A stretch of 64,000 nucleotides of DNA from positions 806,001-870,000 of the forward strand of contig NZ_JARJHT010000001.1 of assembly GCF_029269745.1 (NCBI RefSeq), written 5' to 3'. Made by a program: the position numbers and the translations under genes. Shown one piece after another: positions 50,136 through 60,442 of the stretch (its first letter is position 1; each line of letters begins with the position of its first letter). The notes under the pieces are model-generated. The model saw only the letters and a program-made list of their open reading frames with translations, made no database searches and was not told where the DNA came from. The stretch is from Polluticoccus soli (GTDB lineage: Bacteria; Bacteroidota; Bacteroidia; Chitinophagales; Chitinophagaceae).

Positions 50136-53100
50136 ATGAAAGGGATCATTTTCCTCTCCGTTCTGCTATTTCCTATTTTCGGTTTTGCACAGTCTGATAC
50201 TATTCAACAACGAATATTCCTGGTTGGTGATGCAGGCCAACTATACAACAATACTCAACCGGTTATAGACTGGCTGAAGAAGAATGTAGACTGGAACGAT
50301 ACCCAAAACCGGGTCCTCTACCTTGGTGACAATATATATGATATGGGTTTGCCCATGGAAGGGGCACCTACCTACGCGGCAGCCAAGGCCGTTATTGATT
50401 ACCAGATAGGTTTGGTAAGAGGTAAAAAAGCAAAGGCTTACTTTATTCCGGGCAACCACGACTGGATGAACGGTAAAATAGGTGGCGACCAGGCTGCTAT
50501 CAACCAGGTGAACTATATAAATGGTCTTGGGCTGCCCAATGTGCAGGCATGGCCATTGGATGGTTGCCCAGGCCCTGTGCTGAACGAAGTAGACGATAAA
50601 GTCGTGATCGTATTTGGTGATAGCCAATGGTTTCTGCATGTGCACGATAAACCGGGACCTGGCTCATCGTGTGCTGCCAAAACAATAGACGAATTCACCA
50701 CTGAGCTCAATGAGATTGTTCAAACCCACCCTAATCAACTACTTATCTTCGCTGTGCACCACCCGTTCTATACATCTGGACCACATGGTGGTGGCTACAC
50801 CTGGCAAGACCATATATTTCCATTCAGGGCGATCTCCAGCAGTTTATATATTCCTTTACCGATCCTGGGTTCGGCCTATCCTATCGCCCGTGGTTACTTC
50901 GGCAACCTGCAGGATATCTACCACCCACTGTATCGTAACATGATCAACGATATTGAGGCGACTCTTAAGAAACACCCGAATCCTGTACACGTATCAGGAC
51001 ACGAGCACGCGCTGCAACTCAACATTAAAGACAGCATTCCTTATATAGTAAGCGGCTCAGGTTCTAAACTCAATATCATCAAGCCCGGCAAACACAATGA
51101 TTTCCTGCACCTCAACTATGGCTGCAGTCTTCTGGAAGTATACAAGAATGGTAAGGTACTGGTGAAGTTTTATGATGTGGACAGTAAGGATCTTTCAACT
51201 CCACTATATACCAAGCAATTAAAAACGATAGTTCCGGTCACACCACCGCCGGCTTTGGATACAAACTACCAAACCCTGCCGGATTCTGTTACTGTAGCAG
51301 CTAACGCACAGTTGAAAGGCAGTGGCGTGAAACGTGCACTATTTGGCAAAAACTATCGCGAAGAGTGGACCGAGCCCATTACAATACCAGTGTTTGACAT
51401 TACAAAAGAATCGGGCGGTCTGCGACCAGTAAGACAAACGGCTGGACAGTCACGAACACTTACACTCGAAGAAAAGAAAGGCAAACAATGGCAGCTACGT
51501 TCAATTGAACGCTTTCCACAAAATGTTATTCCTTCAGACCTGCGTGTGAGGATAGACCTTAATAGAAAGGACGATGCGATGTCGGCTACCTATCCTTTTG
51601 CAGCAGTCATTGTAAGCGATTTGCAGCACTCAGCCAAAATTCCATCCCCGCGCCGCAAGCTGGTGTATATACCTGACGATCCGCGCCTGAACCGTTTCAG
51701 AAATGACTTTAAGAATACGGTGGGCATATTGGAAGAGCGTGAACCGCAAGGCGTGATGAAAACCATCAGCACAGAAGAGCTGATACTACGCATGCAGCGC
51801 AGCAATAACAATACAGTAGACCAAAAGAAAGTATTGCGTGCACGCCTGATGGACAATTTTGTTATGGATTTCAATCGCAACGATGCGCAGTTTACCTGGG
51901 CTACCTACGATACAGGACGCAACCAGGTATATTATCCCATACCGCAAAACCCCAGCCAGGCATTTTTTGTCAACCAGGGTGTTATCCCCTACCTGTCGCA
52001 AAAAATACTAGCCATACCAGAGATACAGGGATTTAGCGATCGCAACTGGTATCCTACAGCCTTCAATAAACAAGCCTATAACTTCGATCACTTTTTCCTG
52101 AATGCATTAACGCAGGAAGACTGGGAAAATGAAATAGATGCGTTCCTGAATACTATGACCGATGCCAATATCGATGCTGCGGTCAACAAACAGCCTTATG
52201 CTATTGCACAGCACCACGCCGATCATATATCCAGCGTACTTCGTAACCGTCGCAAAAGCTTCAAGGACGAAATGCTGAAGTACTATAGATACATCTCGCA
52301 CACCTCTACTATTACAGGCTCAAAGCAGCGAGAGATATTCACGGTCACTAAAAATGACGATGGCTCAATACATCTTCTTGTACAGGAACTGGATGTAAAA
52401 GGATCGCTGGCGGCAAAAATGTACGACCGCGTTTTTGACCCGGCCGTTACTAATGAAGTGCAATTATATGGACTGGAAGGTAATGACAGCTTTGTGGTTA
52501 CGGGTGGCGGCTCACCTATCCGTGTCCGTATGATAGGTGGTCCCGGCGAAGATAAATTTCTGAATACCGGCAATGGTGGAGAACTCCTGGCCTACGACGT
52601 AAACTTTGAGAACAATATGATAGTCGGTAACCCGGGGATAGTATCGAAGATAGACGCCGATCCGCGAACCAATTTGTACAGCCGGCAGCAGTTCAAGCAT
52701 AGCTATGCGCTGCCCGGAGTTAACCTCGCATACAATACCGATAATGGCTTTATTCTTGGTGGCGAGATCGAGTTCTTTAAACACAAGTTCCGCAAAGACC
52801 CATACTGGACCCGTCATTTGATCGGGGCACAGTATGCATTCGGTACACAGTCATATCGCTTCAAATACGAGTTTGACTACACCGATATTTGGTACGACAA
52901 AGACCTTATAGCACGCCTGGACATACGCGCTCCACGATATGTCACCAACTTCTTCGGCCTTGGCAACAACACTGAATTTGATAAGAATAAACCCGGCGAG
53001 ATAGAATACTATCGCACCCAGTATGATATAGGTGATCTGTTTGTGGGCATCCGCAAAAACCTTCAGTCATGGCTCAACGTTGATATCGGACCCTCTTTGC

Positions 53101-53759
53101 AATACTACCAGGTAAGAGAAAACCAGAACGAAGGCAAATACCTGACTGATACACTAACCAAGCCCGCTACTCCAGATCTGTACCAGCCAAAATATTTTGC
53201 CGGTGTTGAAGCACGCATGCTGGTAAACTCAAAGAATAACCAGGTAATGCCTACACGTGGTGCTACAATGGAGTTGAACTTGCGGCAACTGATAGGTTTA
53301 AATGCCGATCACCATACACCGTTCCGGGCAGATCTCGATCTTGCATTCTTCATGAGCATAAGCCAGGCGCAGTATTTTGTGCTTGCTACCCGATTCGGTG
53401 GAGGATATATTTTGGGCAACTTTGATTTTCCACAGGCACTATATCTGAGCGGCCCTGCCAATCTCAGGGGATTTCGCAGGGATCGTTTTGCAGGACGGGG
53501 AATGGTGTACAACAACACAGAGATCAGACTTCGCCTTCACCAGTTCAAAACTTATTTGTTCCCGGGTTCGTGGGGCATCATGGCATTTAATGACATAGGT
53601 CGGGTATGGATCGACGATGAAGCTTCCGCACGCTGGCACGACGGGTTTGGCGGCGGCTTCTGGGTATCGCCTGTTCACCGCTTTGTATTCACAGGTTGTG
53701 TTGCTCACTCAAAAGAGGAGAACATCATGCCGATCATTGGATTTGGATTCCAGTTCTAG
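50136..53759 (+). CDS. Metallophosphoesterase fused to an outer-membrane beta-barrel
   Basis: 1207 residues with a signal peptide (FGFAQS). The N-terminal third is a calcineurin-like phosphoesterase: LVGDAGQ, YLGDNIYD, IPGNHDWMNG, FAVHHPFYTSGPHGG and VSGHEHALQ give the metal ligands, although the first D-x-H motif is D-A-G. A middle linker (about 370-830) follows, and the last 350 residues form a BamA/TamA-type surface-antigen barrel with LSGPANLRGFRRDRFAGRGMVYNNTEIRL and final F. The catalytic domain should face the periplasm or surface, anchored by its own barrel. Confidence 0.82.
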   Translation: MKGIIFLSVLLFPIFGFAQSDTIQQRIFLVGDAGQLYNNTQPVIDWLKKNVDWNDTQNRVLYLGDNIYDMGLPMEGAPTYAAAKAVIDYQIGLVRGKKAKAYFIPGNHDWMNGKIGGDQAAINQVNYINGLGLPNVQAWPLDGCPGPVLNEVDDKVVIVFGDSQWFLHVHDKPGPGSSCAAKTIDEFTTELNEIVQTHPNQLLIFAVHHPFYTSGPHGGGYTWQDHIFPFRAISSSLYIPLPILGSAYPIARGYFGNLQDIYHPLYRNMINDIEATLKKHPNPVHVSGHEHALQLNIKDSIPYIVSGSGSKLNIIKPGKHNDFLHLNYGCSLLEVYKNGKVLVKFYDVDSKDLSTPLYTKQLKTIVPVTPPPALDTNYQTLPDSVTVAANAQLKGSGVKRALFGKNYREEWTEPITIPVFDITKESGGLRPVRQTAGQSRTLTLEEKKGKQWQLRSIERFPQNVIPSDLRVRIDLNRKDDAMSATYPFAAVIVSDLQHSAKIPSPRRKLVYIPDDPRLNRFRNDFKNTVGILEEREPQGVMKTISTEELILRMQRSNNNTVDQKKVLRARLMDNFVMDFNRNDAQFTWATYDTGRNQVYYPIPQNPSQAFFVNQGVIPYLSQKILAIPEIQGFSDRNWYPTAFNKQAYNFDHFFLNALTQEDWENEIDAFLNTMTDANIDAAVNKQPYAIAQHHADHISSVLRNRRKSFKDEMLKYYRYISHTSTITGSKQREIFTVTKNDDGSIHLLVQELDVKGSLAAKMYDRVFDPAVTNEVQLYGLEGNDSFVVTGGGSPIRVRMIGGPGEDKFLNTGNGGELLAYDVNFENNMIVGNPGIVSKIDADPRTNLYSRQQFKHSYALPGVNLAYNTDNGFILGGEIEFFKHKFRKDPYWTRHLIGAQYAFGTQSYRFKYEFDYTDIWYDKDLIARLDIRAPRYVTNFFGLGNNTEFDKNKPGEIEYYRTQYDIGDLFVGIRKNLQSWLNVDIGPSLQYYQVRENQNEGKYLTDTLTKPATPDLYQPKYFAGVEARMLVNSKNNQVMPTRGATMELNLRQLIGLNADHHTPFRADLDLAFFMSISQAQYFVLATRFGGGYILGNFDFPQALYLSGPANLRGFRRDRFAGRGMVYNNTEIRLRLHQFKTYLFPGSWGIMAFNDIGRVWIDDEASARWHDGFGGGFWVSPVHRFVFTGCVAHSKEENIMPIIGFGFQF

Positions 53760-53761
53760 AA

Positions 53762-56700
53762 CTAGCGCACAAGGATGATATCCCCCTTCAGGCTGACAGC
53801 ATGCTCATTTCCAGCGCCGCAGCTTGCTACTACGTGATAGAAATATGTACCGACTTCGGCAGGACTGCCACTGAAATTACCGTCCCAACCTTCGTTTATG
53901 TCGGTTGTATAAAACACGCGCTGTCCAAAACGGTTGAACACAGCAAATGCTTTCAGCTGCATTTGTCCTTGTGACACCACGCGGAAAACATCGTTCTTGC
54001 CGTCGCCATTTGGAGTAAAGGCATTAGCCATCATTGGCGTGCAGCAATCTGTATATTCCACCATAATGAGTGCAGAATCACGGCAACCATTAGAGTCAAC
54101 AACGCGCACATAATAGTTGCCTTTGCCGAGTCCTGTTAAGCGGGTGGTGGTGTCGCTGGCCCCGTTGCTCCAGGTATATTTATATGGCTTCGTTCCGCCT
54201 AGGGCTTCTGCTTTAATAGAGCCGGTACCACCTGCGCTGTAGCAACTGCTGTGCGTTACAAAAGTATCCAGAGCCAGTGTTGCAGGCTGGGTGATGGTGA
54301 CAAGCTTATTCAACATACACCCGACAGTATCTTTTATGGTAACGGTGTAGTTTCCGGCATTCAACTGTGAATAATGTAATTTCCTGGTGAGCTCATTATC
54401 GTTCAGCGATGACCGATATGGCGGAAAACCTGAGCTTGGACTAAGTGATATCTCACCATTACCCAAGCCGTAACAAGTAACAGACTTCGCCGAAATGCCA
54501 CCATCTATCACCACAGAATCTTCCAGCGTCATAGGCACGCTCAGTATGCACTCATTATCATCTTTCACGTACAGGGTGTGCGGTCCTGATACCATACTAC
54601 TATACTTTGTCCTGTAAGTAGTGTACCCTGATTCATCTATTGCATACATGTATGGCGGAGTGCCACCTTTACCCACCAGGTCAATTATACCTGTTGCAAG
54701 CGGCCAGCACAAAGCTTTTGAAGAGATGAAATCCAAACCCACAGGCGGTGGATCTGTCAACGTTACTGTTGAATCTTTGATGCATCCCATCACGTCTTTG
54801 ATATGCACGACATAGCTACCTTGAGGCAGCCCCGTCAGGTGATGGAATATTTGATACGGCCTCGTATTGGCTGCATAAGTGAAAGGTGGTGTACCGCCTG
54901 AAATATTGATCATCACCACACCATTAGTATCTCCTGTGCAGCGGGGATTAATAAGACCAATAGAGTTAACATACAACGCAGGCGGCTCTGTAAGTGTTAC
55001 AGTATCTTTTTGAATGCAGCCGTTGGCATCTTTTACTGAAAGGAAATAAGTTCCTTTTACCAGACTGTTGAAACTACCCGAAGCCGTATAAGGCGCACTA
55101 TTAATGCTGTAACTGTGCGGTGCCACGCCACCGGCAGAGCTGATGTTAATAGAACCCGAAGCATTTCCGTAGCAATCTATATTTACCGGGGTCGTTGATG
55201 TGGTGAGCAGCGGCGGTTGGGTCACGGTTATAGCAGTATCAAAAAAACAACCAGCTACGTCTTCAATATGCAGCGCATAGCTGGCTGCCAACAAATTGAT
55301 AAAGTTGCCCGCCGATACGGGGGCCGCAGCATTAAGCGAGTATTTATAGTTGCCGTGACCACCAGCTGCAACGGAAACAATACTACCGGTTGGGTCTCCA
55401 TTACAAAGCACATCGGTTACAGTAGTGGTTGCAGACACCTTTAGAGAGTCTGTCAATATGATCGACGTGTCCTTGATACACCCTGGCCCATCCTTTACGA
55501 ATAGTGCATAGGTACCCGACGAAATATTTGTAAACACTCCGGTGGTTGAAAAAGGGCCACCGTTCAATGAATACGAGTATGGCCCCGTACTATTATAAGC
55601 AGTAATGATAAGCGTACCATCGTTGAATTTATTACAGGTTGGCCGATCGATAGAAAGATTGAGCTTTGTTGTGGTCGGATTAATAATTGTAATGACTGTA
55701 TCCTTAGCGCACCCGCCACTGTTGGCCACCCGGAAAGTGTATGTACCGGGCATCAAGCTGTCGTTGATATTTGGCAACACGCTTACAGCGCTATCTATTA
55801 AAGTTGTACCCTGGTAAATTTTCAACTTCCATGCACCAAGTACGGTGTGCGTTACCATAAAAGCCGCTTTGCTCGTGCAAGTGGCTGCAGCCAGCAAAGT
55901 GTAGGTAAAGGTCGGCGCAGGTTGCACGATCACAGTATACGCAATCGTTTGCTTGTTGGCCAGCGGACAACCATCGTCGGTGTATGTTACAAAGAATGTA
56001 TAGCTACCAGCGGGTACCCCCGTGGTATTCCATGAAAAAGTAGCCTGCGGACTTGCTGTATTGTTGCCGGTAACGTTAAAGCTTGCACCCGGTGGAAGGC
56101 CCGACCATTGTATATTAATGTTATCTCCATCTGCATCTGTAGGATTAATATTAAACCCTAAAGCTGCACCCTGGCAGACTTGCACGGTTGTACTGTTGAG
56201 CGCACTTCCTCCGTTTACAGAACTGACATTGCCACCCGGTGGGTTATTACCATTAGGCAGCACTACAAAGGTCATCTCGCGCATGCTGGTTCCCCTCAAC
56301 ACGCCATTACGATACTCAGACACCTTATAAACCACCAGGGCTTTCTGCGAAATATTGGGTGTAAAACTCAGCTGGCCTGTTGTGGTGTTAAAAGAAAACG
56401 TACCTGAAGCAACTGACAATGGCTGTGTAGCCGTATAAGGGAATGTATACTGAACGTTCACCATTGCACTGCCATTATTGTTCAATCCTGGGACCAGTGC
56501 ATATACAAGACTATCGCCCGGATCAACGGTACCTGAATTATAATTCGCAGCCTTGTTTACCGGGAAGAATGGCGTAGGTATGGTAGTATAAGTAGGCGAC
56601 GAATTGAAGGCGCCGATATTGTTTAGCGTTGCTTCCAGCACCATCAGCGTGCCCGAACCAATATTAGTAATAGAATTGCTGCGCCCTGCGCTTGCGGTGG

Positions 56701-57124
56701 CCGCTAGGCTGCCATTAAAAACGAACCGCCAACTGACGCTTTGTCCATTTAGGGTAACAAGTTCCGAATACACAAACTTTTTTACACCATTTATAACCGG
56801 GTTAGTAGGATTGTTGCAGCTGGTATTGCTTATTTGCCCCGGACAAACAGGCGTCACCTCGACACCGTTAACCGGAGCCTGCGGACTAAGTGTCAACTGG
56901 GTGTATGGATTCAGGCCATTGTAAACCTCCACTACCGGAGTGGCGTTCACAAGGGTTGGAAAATTTTGGCCGCTACAATCGCCATACAACCAAAGGGTAA
57001 CATTGTAAGTATTACCGCTAACATGCGTGTAAAAAAAATCGGCGCCAAAAATATGCGTGGCTGACGCCTTGAACGTTGTTAAGAGCACCAGGACCAGCAC
57101 TGGCAAAATTCTGCGCGATCTCAT
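53762..57124 (-). CDS. SprB-repeat surface protein with T9SS type B (gliding) sorting domain
   Basis: 1120 residues. Signal peptide (TTFKASA), an N-terminal region of beta domains (about 25-410), seven SprB-like repeats of about 78 residues (about 490-1020), each with a Cys after strand 1 and the pattern GTPPFTY ... GSYxVxxKDxxGC ... VTLTxPP, and the C-terminal type B domain (CCTPMMANAFTPNGDGKNDVF ... RFGQRVFYT ... GTYFYHV) that directs export and surface anchoring by T9SS. A cell-surface adhesin role is likely. Convergent with the giant phosphoesterase gene. Confidence 0.85.
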   Translation of the reverse strand: MRSRRILPVLVLVLLTTFKASATHIFGADFFYTHVSGNTYNVTLWLYGDCSGQNFPTLVNATPVVEVYNGLNPYTQLTLSPQAPVNGVEVTPVCPGQISNTSCNNPTNPVINGVKKFVYSELVTLNGQSVSWRFVFNGSLAATASAGRSNSITNIGSGTLMVLEATLNNIGAFNSSPTYTTIPTPFFPVNKAANYNSGTVDPGDSLVYALVPGLNNNGSAMVNVQYTFPYTATQPLSVASGTFSFNTTTGQLSFTPNISQKALVVYKVSEYRNGVLRGTSMREMTFVVLPNGNNPPGGNVSSVNGGSALNSTTVQVCQGAALGFNINPTDADGDNINIQWSGLPPGASFNVTGNNTASPQATFSWNTTGVPAGSYTFFVTYTDDGCPLANKQTIAYTVIVQPAPTFTYTLLAAATCTSKAAFMVTHTVLGAWKLKIYQGTTLIDSAVSVLPNINDSLMPGTYTFRVANSGGCAKDTVITIINPTTTKLNLSIDRPTCNKFNDGTLIITAYNSTGPYSYSLNGGPFSTTGVFTNISSGTYALFVKDGPGCIKDTSIILTDSLKVSATTTVTDVLCNGDPTGSIVSVAAGGHGNYKYSLNAAAPVSAGNFINLLAASYALHIEDVAGCFFDTAITVTQPPLLTTSTTPVNIDCYGNASGSINISSAGGVAPHSYSINSAPYTASGSFNSLVKGTYFLSVKDANGCIQKDTVTLTEPPALYVNSIGLINPRCTGDTNGVVMINISGGTPPFTYAANTRPYQIFHHLTGLPQGSYVVHIKDVMGCIKDSTVTLTDPPPVGLDFISSKALCWPLATGIIDLVGKGGTPPYMYAIDESGYTTYRTKYSSMVSGPHTLYVKDDNECILSVPMTLEDSVVIDGGISAKSVTCYGLGNGEISLSPSSGFPPYRSSLNDNELTRKLHYSQLNAGNYTVTIKDTVGCMLNKLVTITQPATLALDTFVTHSSCYSAGGTGSIKAEALGGTKPYKYTWSNGASDTTTRLTGLGKGNYYVRVVDSNGCRDSALIMVEYTDCCTPMMANAFTPNGDGKNDVFRVVSQGQMQLKAFAVFNRFGQRVFYTTDINEGWDGNFSGSPAEVGTYFYHVVASCGAGNEHAVSLKGDIILVR

Positions 57125-57265
57125 TCCGGGTTTGTTTTGCTTTATGCAAAGACTAAATGCAAATTACGATTTAATGATATCCATCGGCCGAAAGCCTTGT
57201 TATTAAAGGGTGAACACAATAATGGTTACAGTTTTATGACACTATTGAAATTGTCTTTCAATGGC

Positions 57266-58570
57266 TTATTGCCTTTCGGTTAAAATAACAGGCTCAACTA
57301 TTACGTCCGATCCGTTTTCAACCTCGACAGTTTTTTCTTGTCTTTTTTGCACCATTGCATTTACCCTGTACATCATAAAAACGCAAACGGCGATAATTAC
57401 CACTATGATGTAACCCAAAGTATTATAATGCTGCAGCGGACTGAACTGATCCTTTTGCACAACGATCATCCCCGCAAATGCAGCAGCAACGCCTCCCGAT
57501 ACCTGTTGTAAAGATGAGCTGACGCTCATGAATGCTCCGCGGTCTTTCATTTCCGGTATGGCAGTAGTCAATGCACCCGCAGGGATAAATCGCCCCATAA
57601 TACCGATGGTCATCAGGATATTAAGTGCGATAATGATGGGCAAAGGCAGCACGGGAATATTAGTATAGATCGCTACCATTACAGCCATCCACAACGAAGC
57701 AATAGTAAACAGCTTGAACTTATCCATCTTGTCGCTCAACTTGCCAACAGCGGGCATTATGAACAAGGTGCCGATACCGGAGATCATAAATATCAGCGGC
57801 AGCTGCTGCTGTGTAACCTGCAGGTTATTAATAGCATAGGCACTACCAAAAGGCATCATCATAAATCCACCTACGGACAGAAGCGTTGTGGCGGTGAACG
57901 CCATCCGGTATTCCTTTTTGGTCAGTGTGTTTACCAGGTGGTTAACCGCGTTGTGCTCTTTTTGAAGTGCCAGATGTTCTGTTACAGGCTGCATCCTGAC
58001 CATGATCAGCAATGCGACTACCAGTGACAATGCCGCAATGGCCATAAATGGTGCCTGCCATCCCCATGCATTGGCAAAATACAGGCTAATTGGAATACCT
58101 AATACCTGGCTCACGCCAAGACCCATTTGCACAAAACCCATTACCCTACCCCGTTGTTGCAGGCTAAAAATGTCGGTGACGATAGCCATGGAAATGGAAC
58201 CGATAACCCCACCAAATAAACCAGTGATAATCCGTGCCGCCATCAACGTTGCAAACGAGTTAGCCAGTCCACAAAACACGGTACCTACTATAAAGCCTAT
58301 GTAGAAGAACAACAGTAGTTTTTTCCTATCGAATTTATCCGCAAAGCCTGCGGTCAACAGGCCAGAGCAACCCGCGCTAAACGCGTAGGCAGATACAGCG
58401 AAACCAAATTGCGACGGCGTGAGTCGAAGTGATTTGATCAACATATCACCCAGCGGCGACATAACCATAAAATCCAGTATCACAGTAAATTGGGTGATGG
58501 CCAGAATGAATATTGCAAACTTCTGGTAGCCGCTGAAAGCTACACCTTCAGCAGTGTTTTTATTTTTCAT
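57266..58570 (-). CDS. MFS transporter
   Basis: 434 residues, twelve membrane helices, with the major-facilitator motif A-like stretch GFADKFDRKKLLLFFYIGF after helix 2 and RVMGFVQMGLGVSQVLGIPISLYFANAWGW in helix 4-5. This looks like the drug/sugar efflux branch (AraJ/Bcr-like). The 228-base gap upstream holds short repeats such as TACACA-ATTG-TACACA (about 58700-58715) that may be an operator. Substrate unknown; no adjacent regulator gene. Confidence 0.82.
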   Translation of the reverse strand: MKNKNTAEGVAFSGYQKFAIFILAITQFTVILDFMVMSPLGDMLIKSLRLTPSQFGFAVSAYAFSAGCSGLLTAGFADKFDRKKLLLFFYIGFIVGTVFCGLANSFATLMAARIITGLFGGVIGSISMAIVTDIFSLQQRGRVMGFVQMGLGVSQVLGIPISLYFANAWGWQAPFMAIAALSLVVALLIMVRMQPVTEHLALQKEHNAVNHLVNTLTKKEYRMAFTATTLLSVGGFMMMPFGSAYAINNLQVTQQQLPLIFMISGIGTLFIMPAVGKLSDKMDKFKLFTIASLWMAVMVAIYTNIPVLPLPIIIALNILMTIGIMGRFIPAGALTTAIPEMKDRGAFMSVSSSLQQVSGGVAAAFAGMIVVQKDQFSPLQHYNTLGYIIVVIIAVCVFMMYRVNAMVQKRQEKTVEVENGSDVIVEPVILTERQ

Positions 58571-58798
58571 AAATATTTAGTATTTTTGCTATAGTCGACA
58601 CCGGTCAGGTATCTAACAGTTCTTTGAGCGCAACTCTATAGCGGAAGTGTAAAATTACATTTTTTACTGTTACGTGTAAAAACTGAAAATCATGAAAAAG
58701 TACACAATTGTACACAACCGGTGACTATAAAACACTGTAACCCAAGTATCCTCGTCAAAAACCGTTAACAAGATCAACGCTTTAAAAAACCGTCAACA

Positions 58799-59545
58799 AT
58801 GTTAACAAATGTAAACATGGGCAATGATGACCGGAATCACCGACAACAAACGACAACAAAAAGCAACAAAGTGGGCAACCGGAGAAATATCCTGATCGCA
58901 ATTGCTGTATTCCTTGTCTCGATAACTGCCTTTGGCTACCTGGCACATGAAGTAGTACAGGAAAAAGAAGACATGTTCGATTCGGCTACATTTCTTTTGC
59001 TGGCCCCTTACACCAATAAATTCACACTGATCATAATGCGGGGATTCTCTTTCTTTGGATCCCACTTATTCTTACTACCAGCTTACGCCCTGATCGTACT
59101 GACACTTTGTATTAAAAGACACTGGCGCGATGCCGTAATAATATCGGCAATGGCCATATCCAGCTATGCATTGATGCTGATACTCAAAGACTATTTTCAC
59201 CGCAGCAGGCCTAATTTGCGATTGGCACAGATCGTCAACAACTATAGTTTTCCAAGCGGTCACGCTTTCTCATCATTCGTGTTTGCCACGATGCTGATCC
59301 ACCTGGTCTGGCAAAGCCGGTGGAACAACAAGGAGAAATATGTGCTCAGCGCCCTGCTGGTGTTATTCTCCGCTATAATCGGCATTAGCAGGATCGTTCT
59401 TAAAGTGCACTATGCCAGCGACGTAATAGCGGGATTCTGCATAGGCATGGCTTGGATAGCTTTTATAGTGTGCCTGAACGCATTGTCGCCCAAACCCAAT
59501 AACGAAAAGGCGTTACCCAAAACGACAACAAATGACAACAAATGA
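58799..59545 (+). CDS. PAP2-family membrane phosphatase
   Basis: 248 residues with a short polar N-terminus and six helices. The three PAP2 motifs are KDYFHRSRP (about 137-145), PSGHAFSSF (about 153-161) and SRIVLKVHYASDVIAG (about 196-211), with the catalytic His residues in motifs 2 and 3. It probably dephosphorylates undecaprenyl pyrophosphate, phosphatidylglycerol phosphate or similar lipids. CGACAACAAACGACAACAAA at 58841 and a 19/20 copy at 59523 flank most of the gene. Confidence 0.88.
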   Translation: MLTNVNMGNDDRNHRQQTTTKSNKVGNRRNILIAIAVFLVSITAFGYLAHEVVQEKEDMFDSATFLLLAPYTNKFTLIIMRGFSFFGSHLFLLPAYALIVLTLCIKRHWRDAVIISAMAISSYALMLILKDYFHRSRPNLRLAQIVNNYSFPSGHAFSSFVFATMLIHLVWQSRWNNKEKYVLSALLVLFSAIIGISRIVLKVHYASDVIAGFCIGMAWIAFIVCLNALSPKPNNEKALPKTTTNDNK

Positions 59546-59596
59546 AGGAATACTCTGGGGCAGGTGTTAGTGGGAAGCAAACAGCTATAAAATGAG

Positions 59597-59628
59597 AAAA
59601 GGTTTCAAACTAAAGCTTGAAACCTTTT
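59597..59628 (+). terminator. Intrinsic terminator of the PAP2 gene
   Basis: AAAAGGTTTCAA (59597-59608) and TTGAAACCTTTT (59617-59628) form a perfect 12-bp stem with an eight-base loop, about 50 bases after the stop. Confidence 0.8.
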
Positions 59629-60184
59629 ACCTGGTGAATTATAACAATTTTAGCTAGTTTGGCTGTTGGTAGACACAGCATCATTCTTTGGTCAACTAAT
59701 TAATAATAACTATTAATAAGAATAATTGATGATAATTCTGCGATGGATCCAAACAACTAGGGCGGGGATAATACTTATATTAATATCAAGTATTTCATTG
59801 TTTGTTTGGACTGGTTCAAACATAATAAAAGATTCAATGCCGTCTGAATTCTGGCGTCTAGACAACCTTTTTGTATTTACAATGTCAATAATCAGCTTAA
59901 TGAACACAGTCCCCAGGGCTAAAAGTTGTTTTTAAACAAAATAGACAGTAAACATTCTACTGAGTTATTACATCAAAGTCGAAAATCCCTATGCTGTGAG
60001 CGTGGGGACTTTTGATGGATATTAGTTGAGCCTCTTTCTATCAATCGGCGGCACACAAACTTGTGAAGCTCATGCTTGAGATAATTTACTCGAGACTTAC
60101 TTGGACGGAAAACATGTACAAGTTATGTACAAGTAAACGGTGTTTTTTAAACGATTTCAGGTCGCGAAGTACAAATCAGCTTGA
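59629..60184. other. AT-rich interval with one doubtful small ORF
   Basis: About 550 bases of low GC. A 69-codon ORF at 59726-59935 (plus) would encode two hydrophobic helices (AGIILILISSISLFVWT and LFVFTMSIISLMNTV) but has no family signature or clear promoter. Nothing else is supported. The base composition differs from neighbours, so decayed or acquired DNA is possible. Confidence 0.3.
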
Positions 60185-60234
60185 AAAGCAGAAAACCTCT
60201 CAAACGCTTGTCAGTAAAGCACTTAAGAGGTTTT
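60185..60234 (-). terminator. Terminator downstream of tRNA-Val
   Basis: On the minus strand AAAACCTCT and AGAGGTTTT (9-bp stem) enclose a 25-base loop, followed by a CTGCTTTTC tail, starting seven bases past the tRNA 3' end. Confidence 0.55.
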
Positions 60235-60240
60235 ATTCTG

Positions 60241-60315
60241 TGGAAGCACACGGATTCGAACCGCGGACCCTCTGCTTGTAAGGCAGATGCTCTGAACCAG
60301 CTGAGCTATGCTTCC
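60241..60315 (-). tRNA. tRNA-Val (anticodon TAC)
   Basis: Reads GGAAGCA-TA-GCTC...GAGC-A-TCTGC-CTTACAA-GCAGA-variable-T-arm-TGCTTCC-A on the minus strand. The acceptor stem GGAAGCA/TGCTTCC is perfect, the anticodon loop CTTACAA carries TAC, and TTCGAAT is the T-loop. No CCA is encoded. Single tRNA, divergent from dapD. Confidence 0.97.
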
Positions 60316-60332
60316 GTTCCCGTTTGGGATTG

Positions 60333-60363
60333 CAAAGATACGCGGCGTTTTCATTTTGCCAAA
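60333..60363 (-). promoter_or_regulatory. Promoter of tRNA-Val
   Basis: On the minus strand TTTG (60360-60363), exactly 19 bases, then TATCTTTG (60333-60340), a perfect Bacteroidetes -33/-7 promoter. It ends 17 bases before the tRNA 5' end and fixes the promoter type of the organism. Confidence 0.8.
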
Positions 60364-60442
60364 TCCTTTTTCAAAAAAAATCATTTGCAATATGTTATAG
60401 CCCCTCGTTTCTTATTTTCGCGCCACAAAAACAAAGCACTTT

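Noticed and set aside
59726-59935. 69-codon membrane-protein ORF as a real gene
   Set aside because: Two hydrophobic stretches are easily produced by AT-rich DNA; no promoter or family signal. Mentioned only within the intergenic entry.
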